Below are positions 23,414-35,159 of a stretch of 64,000 nt of DNA, one piece after another. The position numbers and the translations under genes were made by a program. The DNA comes from Bicyclus anynana (taxonomy: Eukaryota > Arthropoda > Insecta > Lepidoptera > Nymphalidae): the NCBI RefSeq assembly GCF_947172395.1, contig NC_069083.1, positions 2,884,501-2,948,500 on the forward strand. The letters run 5' to 3'. The first letter of the stretch is position 1. Every line of letters begins with the position of its first letter. The notes beneath the pieces are model-generated. The model ran no database searches, was not told the DNA's origin, and saw only the letters and a program-made list of their open reading frames with translations.

Positions 23414-26400
23414 ATGTTGAGAATAGTTCCTCTAGTGACCGTCCTGGTCTGTGCGCATGCGTTGACTGCCGACGTACAGTGGACCGAAACACCCAAAAAT
23501 GGACCCCCACGATTCAACTCAGTGAGTTTTCCAAATCAAAATAAAAAATCTTAAAAGCTTATTTTACAAGCATTTTTGAAACGTCAACGTTGACTATTTG
23601 TGAAGATTCGACAAGTCAACTGTTAAATTTTAAATTTAAATTCATTACAACTCTTATTTTTTTGCCCTAATAGAGGGGTAACAACTGTTTTGTTGATCCA
23701 GTGTACGAAACATGAAACCTTTGTCCTGGGCCAGTACCCAAGCGGCAGGTCTATTCTGCTTCTACAATCGCTAACGCTTCGAAAACTCATAAGATGTACG
23801 GATATGACAGATCCGATCCGATCTGTGTGCCTGGTGGCAGTTTAATACTGTGACGATCGCGTAAACGCAAACGCGAATTTATAAGGAATTGAAACAGCGC
23901 CATCTAGTGAATACTGTAAGTACAGTACAGTAAGTAGTGGCACACATAACTGCTTCAATTCCATATAAATTCGCGTTTATTTTTACGCGATCGTTACACT
24001 ATGAAAACATTGAAAACTCCCACTAGGCATTCTGATCGATTACTTGATCACTTAATCTGTCGATAACAAATGACATTCTCATGAATTTTCGAAGCGTTAG
24101 CGTTTGTAGAACGAGAATCGACTGTCGCATGGTCACAGGCCCTGGGTCAAGCTCTGGTGATACTGAGCTGAGAGCTGAGAACTCTAAGTGTAGGTACGTT
24201 ATGCTCGATGACATTGTTAGTGAAATGTAATAGGCTAGTTGATGTTTTTTTAACCGTCTTAGATTGTTCACGCACATTCTTTTAGATTGTAATTTTTTTT
24301 TAAATATTTGAATTATACTTTTGATTAAACGTCCGAAAACGCTGTTCGCCATGATGGTCTATAAATTATCTGTGCCATGACATCAAGCACGTTTTGTTTA
24401 ACAGTTTTCGCCTTGATTTTTAATACCGTCACATTAAATTGAATTTTCACAATATTTTATTTTAATAACTATTTCTGAAATATTGTGTAAATTAAATTTG
24501 ATTTAAGTGAACTAACCTATTAATTAAAATTTCAATTTCAAAAATACACATTAAGCAATTTGATTAAGTATTCGAATAAACTGTTTAAATAAAATGGATT
24601 TTTTATTAAAGAATATTGTCTATTTACATAATAAAAACAAATACTAATAATCTTGAAAAACGTATTACTCTAATAAATAACCTACAAATAAAACGCGTCT
24701 CAAAACAATGGACTGGAGTCTGTTTCCATTTCAGTGGGGTTAATGGTCCGTAATGCAATTTCACCGACATGCAGGAATATGTAAAACTCAACGAACTTAG
24801 CGAGGAAAATACTGGAAATAGAGTAAAAGTAAAAACACTAGAAAAATATACAGTCAGCTCAGAATTTAATTCAGTCAAGAATTTTGTTTAAATAACAAAC
24901 AACTTGAAATAGCTTATAAAGTTACATCAGGCTATTAAATATACTTTAGTTAAATACATTAAGAAACATAGAATTTCTAAGTAAATGGTCATCGTGCACT
25001 GAAAAATTACACTGATTTTGTCATGGATCATAGCGTCTGCTAGTGTTACATAAAAGTTATCGAGATACTTAATAGACAAATAAAAACAAAAGATCAAAAT
25101 CAAGTACCTATTTACAAATATATCTTCATAAATTTGAATATGCGTTCAATTTTAGTCAGTGTGATCTTTTTAGCTTGAATGAAGTACTAAATTAGAACAT
25201 TTTTTAGGAGTTAAGAATAGCCGTCGACGGCTACTACTCGGAGAGTCACCAAGTCAAAACAAGCGATGGCTACATATTGGAAATGAACAGGATTCCCAAC
25301 CCTCGCTTTGTAATTGGCCCCATCAGGCCGAGGAGCAAGCCCGTTGTCTTCTTGATGCACGGTCTACAGAGCGCCTTTACCGCATTCATTGCTGCGGGAC
25401 ACCGTATTGGTTTGGGTAACTATTATGTTTATAATGTGTTATTGTTACTTTTCGTCATCATAATCATTTCTTTTCCCTTATCTTACTTAAGTTGAGTCGG
25501 TAAAAGATGATATCTCTTATATTCGCTTCTTTTATTCGTCAACTTATAGTATACCTACTGCTTGTCCATACATTCTTTCCCACATTCCAGCCATTTCTTC
25601 GGTCTTCCTTTCCTTTTTTTCCTTAAACTTGCAATTTCATCATTCTTGTGATAGCATGACTCGTCAAATTTTTCGTCACTGGCGTCACTATCAGACTTCT
25701 CCTTATAATATGCATTTCTTATATTTTACTATTAAGATTCGTCATTTTAATATCATCAACACTGAGTTAATGTTAAATTGTTTCTTGACCCGGTTTCATG
25801 CCTTAGTTACGTTATCGGTTTTAATATTTAACTATGCTTGCACGTTATCAAAGTACTAAAATTATTTTATGATTTAGATATTTTATAATTTAATGTAGCA
25901 AAGTTATCCGAAATCATTTAAATTATCCCGAAGCAAAAAAAAAGGATGTTATAATAGGTTAAAGATAGATGTCTGTAACTTTTAGATTTGAATAAATTTT
26001 CTTTCTTTCTTTCTTTCTTTCTTATATATATCAAAAACATACAAAGTAAAACATTTCTTCTGTTATCTCTCTTGTAAGGATAACTTACTATAAAATAAAG
26101 ATATAATAATATTAATGGAATAAAAATTAATGGGCGGACATTATAACTTTACAGCGATTTTCTAGGGATTATCAAATTTTATATCTTTTAAAGTTGTTAA
26201 AGTGTCTATAAAAAGTCTTTTATTTTTTTTCCAGCGTACATCCTTGCAGATGCTGGTTATGATGTATGGATGGGGAACGCTAGAGGAGTGATGAACTCTC
26301 GACGTCACGTTTGGCTAAACCCCGACGCTGAGGAGGACAAACTCGAGTTCTTTGACTACACTTATGAGGACATAGCAACAAAAGATCTTCCTGCCATGAT

Positions 26401-27777
26401 TGATTTTGTCCTTCGAACTACCCAACAAGAGCAACTCAATTACATTGGTCATTCACAAGGTGGAACTGTTTTCCTCGTCCTGAATTCTTTGATGCCAGCC
26501 TACAATAGCAAGTTCACTTCGGCGCATTTGCTGGCGGGTGTCGGCCACCAAAACTATTTCCCCAATAGTGTATTAGGTGTAGCAGCAACAAGCACTGACC
26601 TCATATTCGTAAGTACACGTCAAATATCTATTTACCCTTGATGATTTTGCGAGATAGCTTAACGAATTAATATCGCAGATCAAGAGTATTAGATATTTCT
26701 ATTTTGTTGAAAAATTAAATTACTTCAGAAGTAGTGCATATTTGTGTATTTGATTGATTGTCGATGTGGTTTATACTTTTAGCTATACTAATGTGATTAA
26801 ATTTGTACCAATACATTGAGTATTAAATATAGTCAAAATCAGAATCAGAAATATTTTTGCAAGTAACATCACAATTTATAATACAAAGATAATGTTATAA
26901 GTAAAAAGCAACATATATATGTATTGTTTTTTTTTTGTAAAACTACAGGCTTTTGCGAAAAAGTTGGGTGCTGTAGAACTCTTGGGACCCAAAAACAGCA
27001 ATGATATTGTTGATACCGATGTATCAACCGATGGAGAAATATGCGGTGAACTAGAAATATCCTCTTCAGTAGTGTGTAAAATTAAGACAGTCATTAAAAT
27101 TATGGTAAGTATAATTAGTTAAGCAATAATAAATTTGACGTAAAAAATAAAATAAATAAATAATAAAAATAATAAAATTTGACGTAGAACTAATTAAATT
27201 AAATGACAAATTAGGATAACTGACATGAATTGTAATTATTACATAAAATATTTAAAGTAGCTATGATATTTATACTTTCATGTCTAATTTACAAATAGTA
27301 AATAAGATCAAGCTCTAAAATTTCATATACACTTGATATACAACGCAGAAAACGGGAATAAATTGGATATAAATAAATAAAACTTATTTTTTATTACAGA
27401 GAGGAATTTTGGCACCCTTGGAAAGTGTAGCTGGTGCATCTATAAAGCAATACGCACATTATGGACAAAACATCAGGGATAAATCATTCAGACGATGGAG
27501 CTATAATCCTCTGAAGAACATGTTCCTCTACGGAAGTTTCGAGCCTCCAGAATACGATTTAAGTTTAGTCACTGCAAATGTTACAATGCATTACGCTCTT
27601 GGTGATGCTTTGTTACATGAACAAGACGTTTTAAATATGGCTAAAGTTATACCCAATGCTAAAGTCAGAAAGGTACCTCGATATTCTTTCAATCATTTCG
27701 ATTTCGTACTTGCTGCTGATTCTAGGGAATTACTATCTGATTATATTCTTAAAAGATTTAACGAAAAAAACAAGTAA
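23414..27777 (+). CDS. Acid-lipase-like gene 3 (lipase 3 type), 5 exons, 407 aa
   Basis: First of three closely related copies. Exons 23414-23521, 25208-25415, 26235-26608, 26949-27104, 27400-27777; phases 0,1,0,0 as in gene 1. Signal peptide ends near HALTA-D (residue 19). HGL at 87-89, nucleophile Ser179 in GHSQGG, Asp351 (LGD), His381 (NHFDF); a possible N-glycosylation sequon NVT at 342. The lid exon is the longest of the array (52 codons) with two cysteines 11 apart, which may form the cap disulfide known from gastric lipase (inference). Intron 1 carries a 150-bp inverted-repeat element and the fossil Helitron end shared with genes 4 and 5; intron 2 a CTTT microsatellite. AATAAA at 27790, 13 bases after the stop. 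Likely a digestive or storage-lipid lipase; substrate cannot be told from sequence. Confidence 0.92.
23848..24002. mobile_element. MITE-like element with about 45-bp inverted ends, gene 3 intron 1
   Basis: Left arm starts GTGACGATCGCGTAAACGC; the right arm's complement starts GTGTAACGATCGCGTAAA. About 150 bp in all with ACAGCGCCATCTAGT inside. Not seen in introns 1 of genes 4 and 5. Confidence 0.7.
25998..26023 (+). repeat. CTTT microsatellite in gene 3 intron 2
   Basis: Six uninterrupted CTTT units. Confidence 0.85.
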
Positions 27778-29401
27778 GTATATATTAAAAATAAAGTAAG
27801 TAAAGAAGTAAAAATAATTTGACAAGAAAATACTAAATAAGAAATAATGAAATCTGAAAGATTTTTTAAATTGAGATTGTTATTTGAAGGTAAAGTTTTA
27901 AAATTCTAAAGAAAATACTGTGGGAAGGGTGTTTAGTGTGCTGTAAATACCCTTTAGTTTAGTTCAATATGCTAAGTCAGATTCTGGTACAAAATTATGT
28001 TATGACACAAAACTTAAGCTGGATCTTAGGTTAAGAAAATGGTTGATGGTTGTTATGAAATATAAATTATATTTGTTATGAAAATTAACTATGTAGTTGT
28101 TTTCTTTGGTTCCCCCTTATTCACAAACTTTGTTTCACTTGTTGTAATATTTTTTTTTCCTACGAACCATTAACTTGTTGTAATCTATAATACCTATGGC
28201 TTACTTCGTATTCATATAAAGGTGGATTTATATCTGGCTGACGTGACGCCACGTGTCGTGTCACAACGTGATCGCAAGTGTTTACATTAATATATCGGAA
28301 TGTTTTGAATCAATACAACCGCAGCCGACGCTGACAGCTTCAACGTCAGCATAACCAAAGACTTATTTGTAAAAATCGGTATACCAACCTTTCTCAAATA
28401 ATCTCTAGTCTTTGGTTATATTGACCAAAAACTAGAGAGGCTAAACTAAAGTTGGATACAGATAAAGTTAATTAATCACAAAGATTAATTAATTACATTT
28501 CTGCGCAAGTATCAATAATAAATATTAAATTCTCAAATATTAATCTATGTACGATCGATGTGGATGTTCTGAGGTTCTCTGTCTACGCTCCTCGACTTCA
28601 GTGACTTCTGTGGTAGAGGCAGCTTGAGTGGTCAGTCCCGACGTATATTTATTATTATATATACAACAACATTATTTCCTTATTTTATGTATATAGCTTC
28701 TAACAACTTCCTTGTTTATATGCTTACACTGTCTAATAAATTATTGCACACCAATATTGCAATTATTGAATGCTTGTCTGTTGCTGACACGTAGTTCTTA
28801 AAAACTTTATTGAGATGCTTTGAGACTTTTGTATTTCAACTTATTTTAACACCACAACAATAACTAACTATTTATGATATCTCATCTAAAACTACCGACA
28901 AGGTCTTTCGATAACTATCAATGCACAATTGATAATATTATAGACGATAGACGATTAGATATAGTCGATAGGAGAGACAAGGGAATTATTACGTATACAA
29001 AAAAAATCAAAGCGAGCAATATGCGTTCAAAAACTTTAGGCGGTTAAACTCATGTTACCGATCATTTTTAAATAACCAAAATACTAAACATTAGTAATTT
29101 ATTATGTAACACATTGCAGTGTATTATTTATCCTTCACACTTGTAATGAAGTAGTGAAAGTATTTTCTATACGACTAGTAATGATTTTTTTTTTTGTGGC
29201 AATATGTGTGTTCTGCTTAAATCAAGTGATACAGCGACTATGCATTACAATGAGCTTAAAGCGCGTAGGTTGAATAAATATTAATTCCACGTATTTAAAA
29301 AATTAAGAATCCCGTATTTAAAAAATCAAAATAAGAAATCAATATATATTTCATTTAATGCTTATTAAACGATAATTAACAGATTTTATACCTAGATAAA
29401 T
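27778..29401. other. Intergenic region between genes 3 and 4
   Basis: No gene. Mostly 3' flank shared with the other copies, plus a unique segment (28220-28440) with an inverted pair ATAACCAAAGACT...AGTCTTTGGTTAT, then the GATA-rich block and the gene 4 promoter. Confidence 0.55.
28871..29070 (+). promoter_or_regulatory. Upstream GATA-rich block of gene 4
   Basis: Paralogous to the blocks at 22367 and 34608. Seven GATA/TATC motifs between 28875 and 28970, about 0.5 kb upstream of the ATG. Confidence 0.42.
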
Positions 29402-29462
29402 GATAATATCACCTTATAAATATGCAATCGGAGATCATACGATTGTCATTAGTCAAGCCGTC
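29402..29462 (+). promoter_or_regulatory. Core promoter of lipase gene 4 (GATAA-TATA-Inr)
   Basis: GATAA at 29402, TATAAATA at 29415, TCATT at 29446, ATG at 29463. Confidence 0.72.
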
Positions 29463-32400
29463 ATGTTGAGAATAATTCCTCTAGTGACCATCCTGGTCTG
29501 TGCGCATGCGTTGACTGCCGACACACAAAGGACCGAAACATTTAAAAATGGAGCCCCACGATTCCACTCAGTGAGTATTCATTAACAGCTCTATTTTTTT
29601 GCCTTAATGCTTTGTTTACCGAGGTAAGCCTTTTTTATTCTTTACACGTTATCCCTTGACTACAATCTCACCTGATGGTAAGTGATGATGCAATCTAAAA
29701 TGGAAGCTAACTTGTAAGGAGGAGGATGGTTAACTGTTAAGCTGTTTATTGTGTTAAATACTATGTGTTTGAAAAATCTTCAAAATCCGAAAAACAGCAA
29801 TAATCCAAAAAAAATCCAGAGTTTACTGAAAAGTAAACTCTGGATTTTTTTCAAGAACACTGTTTAAATAACAATAGACTAGAAATTTCTTACAAAATTA
29901 ATTTATTAAACTGAAATAAATATATTAACCGTCAAAGTCGCAAACGTCCGCTAGTATTAAATATAGATTATCGAGATTCTTATCCTAATCAGAAAAATAG
30001 AAACAACAAAAATCGAGTATAAAGATATCTTACTCGTACATTAATTTGGAAATTCGATTTTCTTAACTTGTATTAGTACTAAATGAGTATAATTTTCAGG
30101 AGGTAAGAATAGCCGTTGACGGCTACTACTCGGAGAATCACCACGTCATAACAAGAGATGGCTACATATTGGAAATGAACAGAATTCCCAAACCTCGTTT
30201 CCAATTTGGCCCCATCAGGCCGAGGAGCAAGCCCGTTGTCTTCTTGATGCACGGTCTACAGAGCGCCTTTACTGCATTCATTGCTGCGGGACATCGTGTT
30301 GCTTTGGGTATTATTTTTACTTTTTATCATTATCGTCTCCTTTCCCTTGTCCTACTCAAAGAGGGTTGGCAAAAGATGTCAATCTCTTCTATTCCCTTCT
30401 TTTATTCGTCAACTTATCGTCTATACTTTTTACAAACATATACTTTTTTACACATTCCAACCATGTATTCTCTTCTTTTTCTTTTTCTTTCTAATTGCAT
30501 TTTCATCATTCTTCTGTCTTATATCATGAACTTTTTCGTCACTGGCGCCACTTTCAGACCTTCCTTTTATATGCATTTTTTTTAACCTTTAGCCAGGGAC
30601 ATGAAAAATTTATAACACTGAGGGACATGACATGGATTAGTTCGACGACTTTGATCATCTTTTTCTTCCTAGAATTATCGCTGCATATAAATTATTTTGC
30701 ATACAATGATATGTCGTCTGAGAGACTACGCCTCATGTATAAATGAGTATAACTCAAGTGTTTTGCAACCAATGCCACTTCTGTCTACTTCTACGGTCAT
30801 TTTAGCACTAAAACAGAAGCTAGCAAGGTAGTGACAAGTAGGGGGAAAATGCCAATTCCAGGAATGTGCAAAGCACGCTGTGCCTGTGAGACTACGCGTC
30901 CCTGGTTAATGGTTAAGATTCGTCATTTTAGTATCATCAACACTGATATTATTTCTATGAACCGTTTTTATGCCTGAGTTACTTATCCGGTTTTAATATT
31001 AAATATGCATGGACATAAACAAGGTACTAAGTTGATAGACATAAGGCTTTGTCTTAATGATTTAGTGTATTGTAGTTATATGAAAACATTTAAATTCACG
31101 CAGAAGATGCGAAGATTTACTAGTCATGCGAGTCGTTAATATAGTTGTTATGCAATTATTTAGTTCAAATCCAGCTCTTTTAATCCCCGTTGCAAAAAGG
31201 TACAATATGTAACAAAAACATACACAGTGGATCATTTCTCTATTGTAATTGGTCTACAAAAGTTATCATTTACCTTTGTCACCTACTTTTAAGGATAACA
31301 TACTATTGGTATTCTCTTTACCTTATCAAAATAGGTCACGGATATTTGGTCATTTTACATAGATTATCTCGCGGACGAAGTCGCAGGCGTTTGCTAGTAC
31401 TATATATTATTACGGTGTGAGATAATCAAAATTTCAAATCTTAATTTTGTCTAATTATAATTAAGTCTTTTATTTTTTCCAGCGTACATCCTTGCAGATG
31501 CTGGTTATGATGTATGGATGGGGAATGCTAGAGGAGTAATGAACTCTCGACGTCACCTTTGGCTAAACCCCGACGCTGAGGAGGACAGTGTCAAGTTCTT
31601 TGACTACACTTACGAGGATGTAGCAACTAAAGATCTTCCTGCCATGATTGACTATGTCCTTCGAATTACGCAACAAGAGCAACTCAATTACATTGGTCAT
31701 TCACAAGGTGGAACTGCTTTCCTCGTCCTCAATTCTTTGATGCCAGCCTACAACAGCAAGTTCGTATCGGCGCATTTGCTTGCGGGTGTTGGACACCAAA
31801 ACTACTTCCCCAATAGTATTTTAGGTGTAGCAGCAATAAGCACCGACCTCATATTAGTAAGTACACGTCGAATGTCTAATTATCCTTGATGCTTTTGCGA
31901 GATAGATAGATTTTATTGTTTATCTAATTTATAATGCTGATCAAAAGTAATAAATATGCCTAATAATCCATTTATCTTTTAGAACAGAACGTTGATAAAT
32001 TCACTTGGTATTATTATATATCTCTGCTTTGTTCTAGAATTAAATGAGTTCCAAGCAAATTTTTGTGTGCTTGATAGATTCTCGTCGTGTTTTACAATTG
32101 CAAAATGTTCTTACATTTGTATCACGCCACGCTATGTATTAATTATAGTCATTTATACATCAGCAGGATTACTAAGATAATATATGGATAAATTGTTATT
32201 AAATTATACAGGCTTTTGCTGTGAATTCGGGTGCCGTAGAACTCTTAGGACCCGATAACAGCAATGAACATGCCGTTCATTTATTGCACGATGAAGAAAT
32301 ATGCAGTGAACTAGAAGAATCGTCTTCCATAGTGTGTAAAATTAAATCAGTCGTTTCAGTTATGGTAAGTAAATTAAACATAATAATTAAATTAGACGTA

Positions 32401-33067
32401 GAATTCAATGATATTAAAAAAGACAACACTAAGCAAATAAGGATAACTGAAATGAATTGAAATTATTTTATAAAATTAGTTGGAAAATAGTTGTAATAAA
32501 GTTAGTTGAAATTATTATATAAAGTAAAGAGCAGGAAAATAATAATGATATTTATGTTAAGCTAGAATTTTCATATCTGATATAGTAAATATGGTCAAGC
32601 TCTGAAATTACCTACTTATAAACTTGATTTGCAAAGCAGCAAACGGGAATTAATTAGATCCAAATAACTAAAACTTATTTTTATTACAGAGAGAAATTTT
32701 GGCACCCTTGGAAAGTGTAGCTGGCGCATCTATAAAGCAATACGCACATTATGGACAAAATATAAGGGACAAATCATTCAGACGATGGAATTATAATCCT
32801 CTGATGAACTTGCTCGTCTACGGCAGAGTCACTCCGCCAGAATACGACTTAAGTTTAATCACTGCAGATGTTACAATGCATTATGGTCTTGGTGATGAGC
32901 TCTTACATGAACAAGATGTTTTAAATATGGCTAAAGTTATACCCAACGCTAAAGTCAGGAAGGTAGCTCGAGATACGTTCAATCATTTCGATTTCGTACT
33001 TGCTACTGACTCTAGGGAATTACTAACTGATTATATTATTAAAAGATTTAACGAAAAAAACATGTAA
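29463..33067 (+). CDS. Acid-lipase-like gene 4 (lipase 3 type), 5 exons, 406 aa
   Basis: Second of the three recent copies. Exons 29463-29570, 30100-30307, 31483-31856, 32212-32364, 32690-33067. Signal peptide, HGL 87-89, Ser179, Asp350 (LGD) and His380 (NHFDF) are all present, so it should be an active esterase/lipase. Exon 3 is almost identical to that of gene 5 (about 7 amino-acid changes in 125 codons by eye), while the lid exon (51 codons) matches at only about 30 of 51 positions. Intron 1 is short (529 bp), with a SINE fragment and a 20-bp-arm hairpin; intron 2 is long (1175 bp) because it holds a 313-bp terminal-inverted-repeat insertion. No polyadenylation signal directly after the stop; AATAAA at 33312 is the first clear one. 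The 3' flank carries a 40-bp transposon-like insertion absent from the paralogs. Confidence 0.92.
29627..29730 (-). mobile_element. tRNA-SINE family C, 3' fragment, in gene 4 intron 1
   Basis: ACAATCTCACCTGATGGTAA and TGATGATGCAATCTAAAATG match the full copies at 43839 and 51468. Confidence 0.6.
29808..29851. repeat. Perfect hairpin, 20-bp arms, in gene 4 intron 1
   Basis: Arms 29808-29827 and 29832-29851 around a 4-base loop; core AGAGTTTACT/AGTAAACTCT. Gene 5 has only one arm's core at the matching place. Confidence 0.9.
30593..30905. mobile_element. Terminal-inverted-repeat element in gene 4 intron 2
   Basis: Ends CCAGGGAC...GTCCCTGG (8 bp perfect), TTAG on the left and TTAA on the right, hinting at a piggyBac-like TTAA preference. 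Also two internal GAGACTACGC motifs. Paralogous intron of gene 3 lacks it (empty site near 25730). Confidence 0.6.
31360..31400 (+). mobile_element. Helitron 3' end fragment in gene 4 intron 2
   Basis: CTCGCGGACGAAGTCGCAGG followed by CGTTTGCTAGT, a near-intact terminal hairpin and CTAG end. Confidence 0.5.
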
Positions 33068-33224
33068 ATATTTAAAGTAAAACAAGTAAGAATAATTAGA
33101 CAAGAAAATACTAAATATAAAATAATGAAATCTTTTTGGTTGAGATTGTTATTTTAAGGTAAAGTATTCCAAAGAAGTTAAGTTCAATAAGCTGTCAGAT
33201 ACTGGCATAAAATTATGTTAAGAC

Positions 33225-33264
33225 CATAGATTTACGATTCGGTACAAGTAACTATAATTCTATG
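33225..33264. mobile_element. 40-bp transposon-like insertion with 8-bp target duplication
   Basis: Ends CATAGA...TCTATG, flanked by GTTAAGAC at 33217-33224 and 33265-33272. Gene 5's 3' flank has a single GTTAAGAC at the matching place. A longer relative starts CATAGATTTACGATTCGG at 4860. 8-bp duplications are typical of hAT transposons. Confidence 0.75.
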
Positions 33265-34031
33265 GTTAAGACACAAAATTTAAACAGGATCTCAGGTTGG
33301 GAAAATTTAAAAATAAATGCTATGAAAATGAACTAAGTAATTGTTTCCTTTGTTTCCCCCAATTCCTAAGCTTTGTTTTACTTATTGTGATCTATACTTG
33401 ACTATTATTTGCTTACGGTTTACTCCGCTTTCATATAACAATAGCAAAAGTATGATTCTAAAAACAATTGCAATATTTTTTTTTTAAGCAATTTTTTTTT
33501 TGATTTTTTGTATGTAGGATTTAAGTCTAATTAGTATGTACACACGTGGATAATTACCTTAGTGAGTTAATTGTATTTCTCATATAAGCGAATTTAATGT
33601 AATTCTTTTGAGAAAATAAAGATCTTAAACCAGATAAAGAACTCACTAAACTTAAAGTTAACAAAAATTGGTCGATTAAGATATAAGTGAAGAAGAAATA
33701 AACTGACAGATAAATTTACATTGCATTTAATATACTCGTATATTTGTTATTAAAGATAACACACCATTATTTCGTAATTTCATGTATTTAGCTTATCATC
33801 ATAGCATCCTTGTTTATACTCTTACGCTGTATAATAAATTATTGCACAGCAATACTGCAATTCTTGAATATTATTATTTGATACGTAGTTCTTAAAAACT
33901 TGATTCAGATGCCTTGAGACTATTGTATTTCAACAAAATGACTTATTACTGTCTACCTAGCCTTGACAAGTATGCATAGTACTGGTAATTGTCTACTAAG
34001 TAAGAACTTAGTAGACAACGGGTGCATCATA

Positions 34032-34239
34032 TCTATACTAATATTATAAAGCTGAAGAGTTTGTTTGTTTGTTTGTTTGTTTGATTGAACGCGCTAATTT
34101 CAGGAACTACTGGTCCGATTCGAAAAATTCTTTCAGTGTTAGATAGCCCATTTATCGAGGAAGGCTATAGGCTATATATTATCCCCGTATTCCTACGGGA
34201 ACGGGAACCACGCGGGTAAAACCGCGCGGCGTCAGCTAG
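34032..34239 (+). mobile_element. Helitron-like element upstream of gene 5
   Basis: A|TCTATACTAATATTATAAAG...GCGTCAGCTAG|T. The paralogous sequence upstream of gene 3 (about 21976-21990) runs through without it, so it inserted after the duplication. Confidence 0.78.
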
Positions 34240-34607
34240 TCTCACTGAAAACGCACCTAAAAACATCCAAGGACTGTAACCCCCTTGCAGTCCATCACCA
34301 TCTGGAGACTGAGATGATACACTTATTCTTTCTCACGAGAACGCAAATGAAAATCCAGCAGTCACTTTACAATTACATTGTCTAGGATTTTGTCGCAGGA
34401 TATGAACGCAATTATGTTCGTTGCCGATGTCTTCGTTACTTATAAAAAAAACAGAGATAATAAAACAAGAGAGAATAAGCATCGAATAGGCAAACGTTAA
34501 AGGCAAGTTTAAGTGCCACCTTAAGTCACATCTAAGTGGTAAGTGACTATCAGGTAAGATCGTAGTCAAGCGCGAGCACAATTCGTATAAAAAACTGTTT
34601 GTGTTTA

Positions 34608-34800
34608 TGATATTCCCATCTCAAAGGTCTATCAACAAGGTCTCTCGATAACTATCAATGCAAAATTGATAATTCTATAGATAGGTACGATTAGATAAAG
34701 TCGATACGAGAGACAAGAGACTTAGTAAGTAAACAAAAAAGATCAATGCAAGCAACATGCGTTTAAAAACGGAGATTGAACTCATGTTACAGATCATTTT
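34608..34800 (+). promoter_or_regulatory. Upstream GATA-rich block of gene 5
   Basis: Seven GATA/TATC motifs between 34629 and 34706, about 0.55 kb upstream of the ATG; paralogous to the blocks of genes 3 and 4. Confidence 0.42.
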
Positions 34801-35159
34801 TAAATAATAAATTTATTTATTAGTAAATTTTCTTACATTAGTAATTTGATTGTAGTTATGTTTATCCTTCGCACTGTTGATGAAGTAAGTAGTGAAAGTA
34901 TTTTCTATACGACTTGTAATATATTTCATTTTATAGCAAGATGAGCGTCCTGCTTAATTAAATGACCCAGCGACTAGGTATTATAACGATCTCAAGGCAA
35001 CTGGGTTGATCTATGTAATACATAGGTCGAATATTCACGTATATTTTGACGTTTTAATATTAATGCCTATTAAAATGAAGGAACCTATTTATTAAAAAAA
35101 TAGGAAATCAATATAGATACTAATGAAACCCTAATTAACAGATTTTATACTAGATAAAA

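Larger units (their letters stand above)
21995..28860 (+). repeat. Segmental duplication unit A (gene 3 with flanks)
   Basis: Aligns by eye with units B and C across upstream block, promoter, exons, introns and about 1 kb of 3' flank. The 3' end is marked by a shared block with ACACGTAGTTCTTAAAAAC (28788) and TTGTATTTCAAC. Its 5' part is shared with unit C only (34245 on). Confidence 0.7.
28861..33945 (+). repeat. Segmental duplication unit B (gene 4 with flanks)
   Basis: Begins at the GATA-rich block and ends in the TACGTAGTTCTTAAAAAC block near 33890-33935. Lacks the 5' extension found in units A and C. Confidence 0.7.
33068..35159. other. Intergenic region between genes 4 and 5
   Basis: No gene. 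Contains the shared 3' flank of gene 4, a 40-bp insertion, a Helitron, and the duplicated upstream block of gene 5. Confidence 0.55.
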
